From assembly GCA_018895675.1 (NCBI GenBank), contig JAHIOG010000537.1, forward strand, positions 1 through 11,551: DNA of 11,551 nucleotides, given 5' to 3'. The stretch is from a bacterium (GTDB taxonomy: Bacteria; Fidelibacterota; UBA2242). Positions 1 through 6,723 of the stretch are shown in pieces. The notes under the pieces were generated by a model, which was given only the letters and a program-made list of their open reading frames with translations, searched no databases and was not told the origin of the DNA. Made by a program: the position numbers and the translations under genes. How positions within the stretch are numbered: position 1 is the stretch's first letter; each line of letters opens with the position of its first letter.

Positions 1-81
1 CATACGACTGATAACGAACAGAATGTGGTTGTCACATTGGGATTGCATTGGGATTTCAAATTCATGATTGGTGATTCATAA
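1..81 (+). CDS. Partial 3' end of a probable outer-membrane beta-barrel protein
   Basis: Frame 1 is open from the window start to a TAA at 79-81, giving 26 C-terminal residues. The stretch VVVTLGLHWDFKF alternates hydrophobic and polar residues and reaches an aromatic Phe, as the last strand of an outer-membrane beta-barrel does. Five further residues (MIGDS) follow before the stop. They are encoded by the period-7 repeat at 66-79, so the repeat may have extended the protein past its original terminal Phe. With only 26 residues the family cannot be named, and the assignment is an inference from the strand pattern. Confidence 0.45.
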   Translation, partial: HTTDNEQNVVVTLGLHWDFKFMIGDS

Positions 82-123
82 ACTGGGGAGAAGAGACCTG
101 AAAATCTGCAATCTACAATCCAG
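66..123. repeat. Degenerate period-7 repeats, two short arrays in opposite orientation
   Basis: At 66-79 two heptamers read GATTGGT and GATTCAT, the reverse-complement form of an AATCACC-like unit. At 103-123 three heptamers read in the other orientation (AATCTGC, AATCTAC, then AATCCAG). The same unit recurs in other gaps of this window. The first array overlaps the end of the upstream reading frame. Confidence 0.6.
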
Positions 124-159
124 AACTTGAGTTAATCAGGAACTGATTGACTTAAGTTC
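123..159. other. Strong 17-bp stem-loop (GAA triloop)
   Basis: Bases 123-139 pair with 143-159 along 17 positions when transcribed as the plus strand. Fifteen pairs are Watson-Crick and two are G-U wobbles (129 with 153, 133 with 149). The loop is GAA at 140-142. No T-run follows on either strand, so it does not fit a standard intrinsic terminator. It could end or protect the transcript of the upstream gene, or be part of a repeated intergenic element. The pairing is seen directly; the role is unknown. Confidence 0.6.
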
Positions 160-172
160 GAAGGAGATCCTG

Positions 173-205
173 TCCGCCGTATGCGGTTTATCCGCCGTAG
201 GCGGA
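173..205. repeat. GC-rich palindromic repeat, two tandem copies
   Basis: A perfect palindrome at 191-205 has a TCCGCC/GGCGGA stem and a GTA loop. An imperfect copy sits at 173-186, separated by TTTA. It is followed by six As on the plus strand, so it is not a terminator in either direction. It stands out in GC content from the surrounding gap and resembles REP-like intergenic palindromes. Confidence 0.55.
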
Positions 206-228
206 AAAAACAATAAACCAATCTATCA

Positions 229-258
229 TGCCTGTCTGCGTGCGTCGCACAGGCAGAC
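229..258. repeat. GC-rich REP-like palindrome
   Basis: TGCCTGT at 229-235 pairs with ACAGGCA at 249-255. After a two-base bulge, GCG at 238-240 pairs with CGC at 246-248. An alternative pairing uses GTCTGC (234-239) with GCAGAC (253-258). A weaker inverted repeat follows: AGATGGAA at 283-290 with TTCCATCT at 340-347, enclosing AGCGAAG at 278-284 with CTTCGCT at 320-326. No coding sequence is supported across 82-406, and this cluster fills the centre of that gap. Confidence 0.5.
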
Positions 259-406
259 GTAACGTAGTGTAGACGGAAGCGAAGATGGAAGCATGGATTC
301 AACCAATCTTCCCACCCCGCTTCGCTCAACATCCAGCATTTCCATCTGAAAAAAAATTCCGTATATTCTTTCCGTTTTGTAAACAGTTTGAGACAAAGGA
401 AAAACC

Positions 407-1498
407 ATGAAAATCGATCTGATCGTGGGCGCTCGCCCCAACTATATGAAAGCCGCACCCCTATACCGGGAATTCCTTAAATACCCGGACAAATTCCAAT
501 GCCGTCTGGTACACACCGGGCAGCATTATGATGAATGCATGTCCGATATTTTCTTCCGGGAACTGGAACTGCCCGAACCCGATGTTTACCTGGGTGTCGG
601 CTCGGGACGGCATGGCGAACAGACCGGCAAGATCATGATCGAATATGAAAAAGCCGTTCTAAAAGATCGTCCCGATCTGATATTAGTAGCCGGGGATGTC
701 AACTCCACCGCCGCCTGTTCGCTGGTCGCTGTCAAATTGCATATCAAGGTGGGACACATCGAAGGCGGATTGCGCAGCCGCGACTGGACTATGCCTGAGG
801 AGATTAACCGCATTGTGACCGACAACATTTCCGATTATCTTTTCACCACCAGCCGGGATGCCGATGAGAACCTTCAGAAAGAGGGCATTCCTGCGGAAAA
901 GATCCACTTTGTGGGCAATACCATGATCGATTCGCTGCACTACTATCTCCCGAAAGTAGACCGGCGGACGATTCATTCGCAATTAGGCGTAAAACCCGGC
1001 AATTATATTCTGATCACCATGCATCGTCCCTCTAATGTGGATCAGGACGAGGTTTTCCGGGGATTGTTTGACATCCTGGAACGGATTCAGGAAAAAATTC
1101 CGGTGGTGTTTCCCATGCATCCCCGTACTCGTAAGATGCTGGGTGAATTCGGCATGAGCCGCTATCTAAAACTGCCTAATCTGATCGTTACCGAACCGCT
1201 GGGCTATCACGATTTCATGAAGCTGCAGAAAGACGCTAAACTGGTTCTTACCGATTCCGGAGGCATCCAGGAAGAGACCACCGTGCTGGGTGTACCCTGC
1301 CTGACTCTGCGTAAAAATACCGAACGTCCCGTAACAGTCCGGGAAGGCACCAACGAACTTGTCGGTCCCTATCCCGATAAAATCCTGAAGCGGACTATAG
1401 CTATTCTCGATGGAGAAAAGATCGACGGACGTATTCCCGAATACTGGGACGGTCATGCAGCTGAACGTATCGTTGCCATCCTCATGCGTGAATCGTGA
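407..1498 (+). CDS. wecB: UDP-N-acetylglucosamine 2-epimerase, non-hydrolysing
   Basis: Interconverts UDP-GlcNAc and UDP-ManNAc in the cytoplasm, supplying ManNAc-type sugars for surface polysaccharide. The protein has 363 residues, a normal length, in two Rossmann-like halves. Visible family motifs are GARPNYMKAAPL at 8-19, HTGQHYD at 36-42, VAGDVNST at 94-101, HIEGGLRS at 117-124, PEEINR at 130-135, MHRPSN at 205-210 and TDSGGIQEE at 282-290. By family alignment D97, E119, E131 and H206 are the expected catalytic residues. The ATG is preceded by AAAGGA at 395-400 with a six-base spacer. It is a lone gene here: no polysaccharide biosynthesis gene adjoins it. The period-7 repeat covers its stop codon. 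The family is secure; its polysaccharide is unknown. Confidence 0.95.
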   Translation: MKIDLIVGARPNYMKAAPLYREFLKYPDKFQCRLVHTGQHYDECMSDIFFRELELPEPDVYLGVGSGRHGEQTGKIMIEYEKAVLKDRPDLILVAGDVNSTAACSLVAVKLHIKVGHIEGGLRSRDWTMPEEINRIVTDNISDYLFTTSRDADENLQKEGIPAEKIHFVGNTMIDSLHYYLPKVDRRTIHSQLGVKPGNYILITMHRPSNVDQDEVFRGLFDILERIQEKIPVVFPMHPRTRKMLGEFGMSRYLKLPNLIVTEPLGYHDFMKLQKDAKLVLTDSGGIQEETTVLGVPCLTLRKNTERPVTVREGTNELVGPYPDKILKRTIAILDGEKIDGRIPEYWDGHAAERIVAILMRES

Positions 1499-1581
1499 TT
1501 CGTGGTAAGTGAACCGAGAATGGTTTTAAATGCATGGGGTAACTGGAATCTTGATACTTGTACCTCATATCTTGCATCAAT
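1488..1581. repeat. Period-7 degenerate repeats across and after the wecB stop
   Basis: Four heptamers starting GTGAATC, GTGATTC run from 1488 to 1515 and span the wecB TGA at 1496-1498. A second, more degenerate stretch runs from 1547 to 1581, with units such as AATCTTG and TATCTTG in the same seven-base phase. The two stretches lie in the 137-base gap before the next gene. Confidence 0.5.
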
Positions 1582-1635
1582 TGAAATTCACTTTTTATTG
1601 GCACTTCTGCGTATATCATTTTAACTTAATGCAAC

Positions 1636-2154
1636 ATGAAAAAATTCAATAAATCGTTTATCATTCTGCTGTTACTTGTTTTAATCTGTTTTACTTGTGA
1701 GAAGGGACTCGAACCCGTGGAAGGCATTCAGGGTACCGTGATCTTTCCGGTTGATTCAATTTCCGGCACTTTGATCTGGCCCGACAGCCTCCGGGGAGCC
1801 TTCGTGATCATTGTTGAATTCCAGTTTCCTCTGTACGATTCCATCGATTCCCTTTTTGCCCATCTCGTGACCTACAGTGATCCTCTGGATACTTTAAAAA
1901 AGGAACAGGACTATTTTATTCAACTGAAGCCGGGCTATTATCTGGGAGGAGTTGTAGGAGTAACCAGGACAGTGGCTGATTTGCTGTTCTTACCTCTTGA
2001 TAGCCTGGCGGCTCATCCTGAATATTTCAAACCCATCGGACTTTATGCTCCTCCGGGTTCAGCCTTTCCCATGGGCACTATCCGGGTCTGGGAGGATGAA
2101 CTTACCGAGGATATTGATATCACCGTCGATTACGATCTGGAGTTGCCTTTTTGA
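1636..2154 (+). CDS. Small exported lipoprotein-like protein, partner gene of the TonB receptor
   Basis: I do not recognise a named family. The 172-residue product starts MKKFNKS, followed by a hydrophobic stretch (about 8-20) and Cys21, then EKGLEP. This looks like a lipoprotein signal with a non-canonical lipobox (CFTC), with Cys18 as a second candidate, so lipidation is likely but not certain. The mature part is rich in beta-prone stretches and Gly turns (GIQGTVIF, SGTLIW, GYYLGGVVG), suggesting a small beta-sandwich domain. Its end is acidic (EDELTEDIDITVDYD). The TGA stop shares one base with the next ATG, so it is translationally coupled to the TonB-dependent receptor and may help bind the same ligand. 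No clear Shine-Dalgarno precedes the ATG at 1636. Confidence 0.75.
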   Translation: MKKFNKSFIILLLLVLICFTCEKGLEPVEGIQGTVIFPVDSISGTLIWPDSLRGAFVIIVEFQFPLYDSIDSLFAHLVTYSDPLDTLKKEQDYFIQLKPGYYLGGVVGVTRTVADLLFLPLDSLAAHPEYFKPIGLYAPPGSAFPMGTIRVWEDELTEDIDITVDYDLELPF

Positions 2155-4328
2155 TGCGAAATTATTCCCAGTGGCACTGGCAGATGTTGGTATTTTTCTT
2201 GTGGATCAGTGTTCCGATCCTGGCTCAGACCGGCAGAATAGCGGGCAGGATCAGTTCCGCCGTCAACAATGAGCCCCTGCCCGGTACCAATGTAATCATC
2301 CGGGGTTCACTTTTAGGAGCAGCCACCGATCTAGGAGGTGAATATTATATCGATGGGGTTCCCGCCGGAGCTGTAACCCTGGAAGCGCTCAATATCGGTT
2401 TTCAGCCCAAAAGGAAGACGATTTTAGTTTCTCCCGGTGAAACCGTCCAGGTGGATTTTCAACTGCAACCAAAAGTGCATAAATCCCCGGAGATTGTCGT
2501 GACCGGCGCCAGACGGACTTCCCGCAAAATGGATTCCCCGGTGACTATCGCGACGATCAGCGAGGATCAGATCAGGCTGCGCAATCCGGTTACCATTGCC
2601 GATGTATTGCCCTATGAATCGGGTGTGCAGATCATTGATGGTCAGCTCAATATCCGCGGCAGCAGCGGTTATGCCCGGGGCGCCGGCAGCCGGGTACAGA
2701 TTCTGGTGGATGGATTTCCGGCGATTGCCTTTGATAACGGCGCCATATACTGGGATGCCATTCCGGCTCAGGATGTTGAGCGCATCGAGATCCTCAAAGG
2801 TCCCGGATCGGCGCTCTACGGTTCCAGCGCTATGGGTGGCGTGGTTAATATCATTACAAGGCAAATTACATCGAATCGTAAGAGCGATGTGACCCTGGGT
2901 GGCGGCATCTATGCCAAACCTGGCGATGAGCGTCAGGCCTGGACCGACCGGTCCATGTTACAGGAAGATTGGCGGGTGCAGCATGAGCAACGGTTCGGGC
3001 GTCTGGGATTTACCCTGGGCATCGGTCAATCCAATTCCTCGGGGTATCGTCAGAACGGCTGGTATCGAAGGACGCTTCTCAACGCTCGTCTGGAATATGC
3101 CCTGCCGGATAATCGCAGTCTGATGTCTCGAATTTTATATATCGATGATATCCATGGTTCTTTTACCCAGTGGCGCAGCCCCATTCAGCCCTTTCATACT
3201 CCTCCCAATACCGTGGATGATCAGGTGTTGACCAATAAGCTACAGTGGTCGACCCTCTATAACCGTATTGTCTCCGCCAGGCATTCCCGTCAGCTGCGCC
3301 TGAATGTGTTTCGAACCAGTTTCGATAACGATATGGCGAGTAATACCGGCGCTGCCATGTCTCAAACCCTCAGCGGTGAGGTCCAGTTGGATTACCGACC
3401 GGGTGAGAGTCACTATCTGACGGCCGGTCTGGATGCCAGCATCAATCAGGTACAGGCTGATATCTGGGGGGATCATAGGGGTACAGATCTGGCGTTGTTT
3501 CTCCAGGATGAGATGAATGTATCAGCGTTAATCGGTCTGACCAGCGGACTGCGCTGGGATATACATCGCATTGATGATGCTAGTATTCAGAGCAAGGTAA
3601 ATCCCAAATTCGGTCTAATTCTCAAACTTCACGAGCAGCTGACCTTGCGGGGTTCTCTGGGCTGGGCATTCCGGGCGCCTGTCGCTGCAGAAATGTTTAT
3701 CGAGACCCAACAGTATCTTTTCCGGGTGAAGCCCAATCCCGATCTGCAATCCGAGACCAGCATTGCCAGCGAAGTGGGAATCTACTGGCAGACTTACTTC
3801 CTGACGCTGGATGCGGCGCTCTTCAGCAGCCATTACGAGCAGCTGATCGAACCGGTGCTGGATCCCGATGATCAGAGGATCCAATTCCGCAATATCACTG
3901 AAGCCGTGATTCAGGGGGCTGAGATCACTGTTGACTGGAAGTGGCCGTTGATTCCGGCAAGCAGTCGGGTTAGCTACACCTATATCGATCCTCGTGATCT
4001 GACCGCTGACGACCTCCTGGCATACCGTCATCCTCACTCCCTGATGATCAGCGAGCAACTGATTTTTTCCGACCGGCTATCTCTGGGAATAGATTACCGC
4101 TATCTAAGCAAAATGGAACGGGTACAGCTCTTTCCGGAGAATTCCAGGACCGGCGCCGATCAGCGGGTTCCAATCCATCTGGTAGGGGGATTTTGTAATA
4201 TAAGCCTCCAAAAATCGCTGACTCTAAACCTGAGCGTGGAAAACCTCTTTCAGTACAGATATGTCATGGTAGAACGTAATATGGGACCGGTACGGCTGGT
4301 CAAACTGCGCATGAATTATGTTTTTTAG
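2154..4328 (+). CDS. TonB-dependent outer-membrane receptor with N-terminal CarboxypepD-reg-like domain
   Basis: Takes up a ligand across the outer membrane using TonB/ExbBD energy. The 724 residues divide into a signal peptide at 1-24 (probable cleavage after ILA), a carboxypeptidase-regulatory-like domain at about 27-108, a TonB-box-like EIVVTGAR at 113-120, a plug at about 125-236 carrying VERIEILKGPGSALYG (208-223) and GGVVNIITR (228-236), and a 22-strand-type barrel ending in the aromatic terminus NYVF. I chose ATG 2154 over the adjoining TTG at 2151 because it gives a TGATG coupling with the upstream lipoprotein-like gene. The ligand cannot be read from the sequence. There is no SusD-like partner, and the length is short compared with SusC proteins (about 1000 residues), which argues for a siderophore-, cobalamin- or metal-type receptor. 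Confidence 0.92.
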   Translation: MRNYSQWHWQMLVFFLWISVPILAQTGRIAGRISSAVNNEPLPGTNVIIRGSLLGAATDLGGEYYIDGVPAGAVTLEALNIGFQPKRKTILVSPGETVQVDFQLQPKVHKSPEIVVTGARRTSRKMDSPVTIATISEDQIRLRNPVTIADVLPYESGVQIIDGQLNIRGSSGYARGAGSRVQILVDGFPAIAFDNGAIYWDAIPAQDVERIEILKGPGSALYGSSAMGGVVNIITRQITSNRKSDVTLGGGIYAKPGDERQAWTDRSMLQEDWRVQHEQRFGRLGFTLGIGQSNSSGYRQNGWYRRTLLNARLEYALPDNRSLMSRILYIDDIHGSFTQWRSPIQPFHTPPNTVDDQVLTNKLQWSTLYNRIVSARHSRQLRLNVFRTSFDNDMASNTGAAMSQTLSGEVQLDYRPGESHYLTAGLDASINQVQADIWGDHRGTDLALFLQDEMNVSALIGLTSGLRWDIHRIDDASIQSKVNPKFGLILKLHEQLTLRGSLGWAFRAPVAAEMFIETQQYLFRVKPNPDLQSETSIASEVGIYWQTYFLTLDAALFSSHYEQLIEPVLDPDDQRIQFRNITEAVIQGAEITVDWKWPLIPASSRVSYTYIDPRDLTADDLLAYRHPHSLMISEQLIFSDRLSLGIDYRYLSKMERVQLFPENSRTGADQRVPIHLVGGFCNISLQKSLTLNLSVENLFQYRYVMVERNMGPVRLVKLRMNYVF

Positions 4329-4362
4329 CAGTAGTGAGTAATAAATTCCAAATGAAACAAAA

Positions 4363-4394
4363 AATCTATCATCCAAAATCTAACATCTAAAATT
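4363..4394. repeat. Period-7 degenerate repeat between TonB receptor and HAD gene
   Basis: Four consecutive heptamers (beginning AATCTAT, CATCCAA) are followed by a partial unit AATT, all in a seven-base phase. They occupy most of the 70-base gap and run up to the TTG start of the next gene, leaving no room for a recognisable Shine-Dalgarno sequence there. Confidence 0.55.
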
Positions 4395-4398
4395 AATT

Positions 4399-5106
4399 TT
4401 GATAACTAAACCATCACTTCTAATTCTTATGGACATCGACGGTACCCTGATCTCTCCGGGTATGGCGCCTCGTCAATCCCTGAGAGAAGCCATTCATCGT
4501 ATAACCGGGGAAAGGATTAGCTTCGAAGTACGTCATCTTGCCGGATATACCGATCCCGGCATCGTCGTCAATGCACTGGACCGGCTGGGAATCTCTGCGA
4601 CGGAGCGGGATGGGCTTGTCCACCGGATATTGACAAAATACCTAGAGATTCTGGCAGAACGTTATCCCCACAGCAACGAAAAGTATCTCTTCCCGGGAGT
4701 GATCGATCTGCTAAACTACTTGCAGAATGCTCGTTACCGTGTGGGACTGATCACCGGCAATATGGAACAGGGTGCGGCAATCAAGTTAAAACCCTTTGGT
4801 TTGATGGATTATTTCAGTTTCGGGGTTTATGGCAGTGATCATCACGATCGGGATCAGTTGCCCCTGATCGCTCTGCAGAAAGTACGGCAACGCTTTAATG
4901 AGAGTTATTCTCCGGTGCAGGTAGTAGTTATTGGTGACACCGTCCGGGATGTCTGGAGCGCTCATCGCAACCGGATGCGCTGTATCGCCGTGATCCGTCA
5001 TGAAGAACGCCGGGAGGCGATTGTTGCCGAATCTCCAGACCTGACCGTTTCGGGGTTTGAGAATATCAAAACGATCAGGACCTATCTGGAAACGCTTAAA
5101 GAATAA
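4399..5106 (+). CDS. HAD-superfamily hydrolase, phosphoglycolate-phosphatase-like
   Basis: A cytoplasmic phosphatase of the haloacid dehalogenase superfamily, 235 residues, with an alpha-helical cap at about 20-95. Motif I is DIDGT at 12-16 (nucleophile D12, acid/base D14), motif II is T119 in LITGN, and motif IV is GDTVRDV at 179-185. The motif III Lys is not in the usual KPxP setting; R151 in HDRDQLP is the likely equivalent. The start is set by structure: the first in-frame ATG (residue 11) would remove the beta-strand before motif I, so TTG 4399 (or ATT 4396) is needed even though no Shine-Dalgarno is visible. The substrate is not predictable. It could belong to the receptor operon or stand alone. 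Confidence 0.85.
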   Translation: MITKPSLLILMDIDGTLISPGMAPRQSLREAIHRITGERISFEVRHLAGYTDPGIVVNALDRLGISATERDGLVHRILTKYLEILAERYPHSNEKYLFPGVIDLLNYLQNARYRVGLITGNMEQGAAIKLKPFGLMDYFSFGVYGSDHHDRDQLPLIALQKVRQRFNESYSPVQVVVIGDTVRDVWSAHRNRMRCIAVIRHEERREAIVAESPDLTVSGFENIKTIRTYLETLKE

Positions 5107-5128
5107 AGTAATTTCTTTAGTAACTATA

Positions 5129-5154
5129 TGTGTCAGGAGAGTGCTCCAGACATA
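5129..5154. terminator. Candidate hairpin between convergent genes
   Basis: TGTC at 5131-5134 and GGAG at 5136-5139 pair with CTCC at 5144-5147 and GACA at 5149-5152, with one A-A mismatch and a four-base AGTG loop. One more A-T pair and a G-U pair extend the base. It lies in the 60-base gap between the convergent HAD and citF genes, where a bidirectional terminator is expected, but there is no T-run on either side. Confidence 0.35.
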
Positions 5155-5166
5155 ACAGAAATGACA

Positions 5167-6723
5167 CTATAGGGGAATCACCCGCCGGACCGCATCGATC
5201 ACAGTGCCATCCACCCATTTTATGATCGCCACAATTTCTTCGCCAAGATTGGGTTTTTCCGGAATACCGCAAATCTTTTCAGCCTCGATTTTCAGTTGTT
5301 CAATGGGTTTAATAGGCAGACGGGTCTTTTTCAGGGCGTCAAGGAGGTCCTGGCGGTTAGGATTGATGGCGATACCACGCTCAGTGACGATGACATCGAT
5401 GAGTTCACCAGGACCCGTAATGGTGGTAACTTCATCCCGGATAACGGGAATGCGATCCCGGAAAAGGGGAATCGGCAAGATAACGGTTTTGCTGAAAAGG
5501 CAGTTTTGCCAGCCGCCGATACCATGCAGCAGATAGCCATCGGAGTGAGTATTCACATTGGCGTTGAAATGGATATCCACCTCGGTAGCGCCTAATATTA
5601 CTATATCAACCAGGGGTGCAAAATTTCCTTTGCCGTGATAATTGTAGCTGGTAAAGGGACTTGTATCCACATGCCTGGGATTTTCCCGCATAGAACGGAC
5701 CCCTTCCAGGTCGAAAGTCTGCCCATCGAGAATGTAATCCACTAATCCCTCTTCTAACATTTTCACCAGGTATTGGTTGCTGCCGCCCCGGGCGAAGCGC
5801 GCTTTTATATTTTTTTCGTGCATTATCTGTTCAAAATAATAGGCGATTGCCAATGATGTTCCCCCGGCGCCTGCCTGAAATGAAAACCCGTTTTTGATCA
5901 AACCGGCTTCCCGACACAGTTGGGCGGTGAGTTCGGCGATCAGGAGCCGGTCGGGACTTTTTGTGATTTGGGTTGTGCCTGAGATGATTTTCTCCGGTTC
6001 GCCGATTTTATCCATTTTGACGACGTAATCCACGTAGTTTCCCTGGATCTGCCAGGGGATGCAGGGAAAGTCAATCAGGTTGTCGGTGACAACAATAACC
6101 TTGTGAGCGTATTGGGAATCCGCCAGGGCGAATCCCAGCAAGCCGCAGGCAGAGGGTCCAGTTAATCCGTTGGCATTGCCAAAAGGATCGGCTGTCGGCG
6201 CCGCGATCACCGCGATGTCGATCAGCACTTCGCCATCCTGTACTGCCTGATAACGACCGCCGTGGGAGCGTAAAACGCCAACACCCTTCATCTTTCCTTC
6301 CGAACAGTAACGCCCCAGGGGACCGTTCATGCTGCCTTCGATATGATGAACAGTGCCGTTTTCCATATAATCGATAATCTTATCATGACAGGGGAAGGAG
6401 GCTGACGGGAACCAGACCAGGTCCTTAATACACAATTCAGAGGCTATCCGGAAAATCTCAACCGCCAGCAGATCACCGTTGCGAAAATGGTGATGGGTGG
6501 AGATGGTCATGCCGTTCCTTAAACCGGCTGCTTCCAGGGCGGTTTTCAAATCCACAATCAGTTTATTTCCAGTCGGAAAATCTGCACAAGTAGCCACTGG
6601 TGGATTGTATTTTCGATAATCGGGTCTGTATTTTCCGACTCCCTGGAATGGTATTTGCTTTTTACCATTTATTTCGGTAGGAACCAATCGTCCTAATGCA
6701 TTTTTTACGAGTTTAGTTGCCAT
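5167..6723 (-). CDS. citF: Citrate lyase alpha subunit (acyl-ACP:citrate CoA-transferase type)
   Basis: In the family this subunit swaps the acetyl group on the acyl carrier protein for the substrate acid, forming the citryl-ACP (or citramalyl-ACP) thioester that CitE then cleaves. The 518 residues match the usual CitF length of about 510. Recognisable stretches are STHHHFRNGD at 75-84, SFQAGAGGTSLA at 281-292, ARGGSNQYLV at 311-320, TERGIAINPNR at 447-457 and GTVIDAVRRV at 506-515. The ATG at 6723 is preferred over an in-frame start 45 bases upstream because GGAG sits eight bases before it and the homologous region begins there. It overlaps the end of citDE by 11 bases, so the two are co-translated. 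Citramalate lyase alpha subunits belong to the same family, so the substrate is open. Confidence 0.93.
   Translation of the reverse strand: MATKLVKNALGRLVPTEINGKKQIPFQGVGKYRPDYRKYNPPVATCADFPTGNKLIVDLKTALEAAGLRNGMTISTHHHFRNGDLLAVEIFRIASELCIKDLVWFPSASFPCHDKIIDYMENGTVHHIEGSMNGPLGRYCSEGKMKGVGVLRSHGGRYQAVQDGEVLIDIAVIAAPTADPFGNANGLTGPSACGLLGFALADSQYAHKVIVVTDNLIDFPCIPWQIQGNYVDYVVKMDKIGEPEKIISGTTQITKSPDRLLIAELTAQLCREAGLIKNGFSFQAGAGGTSLAIAYYFEQIMHEKNIKARFARGGSNQYLVKMLEEGLVDYILDGQTFDLEGVRSMRENPRHVDTSPFTSYNYHGKGNFAPLVDIVILGATEVDIHFNANVNTHSDGYLLHGIGGWQNCLFSKTVILPIPLFRDRIPVIRDEVTTITGPGELIDVIVTERGIAINPNRQDLLDALKKTRLPIKPIEQLKIEAEKICGIPEKPNLGEEIVAIIKWVDGTVIDAVRRVIPL

Noticed and set aside
191..210. Palindrome plus A-run considered as an intrinsic terminator
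   Set aside because: On the plus strand the stem is followed by As, and on the minus strand the T-run precedes the stem, so it fits neither direction.
132..458. 108-residue open frame on the minus strand across the wecB upstream region
   Set aside because: It is composed of palindromic repeats read in one frame, has unusual Arg/Cys/Phe composition, and runs into wecB. No protein family or ribosome site supports it.
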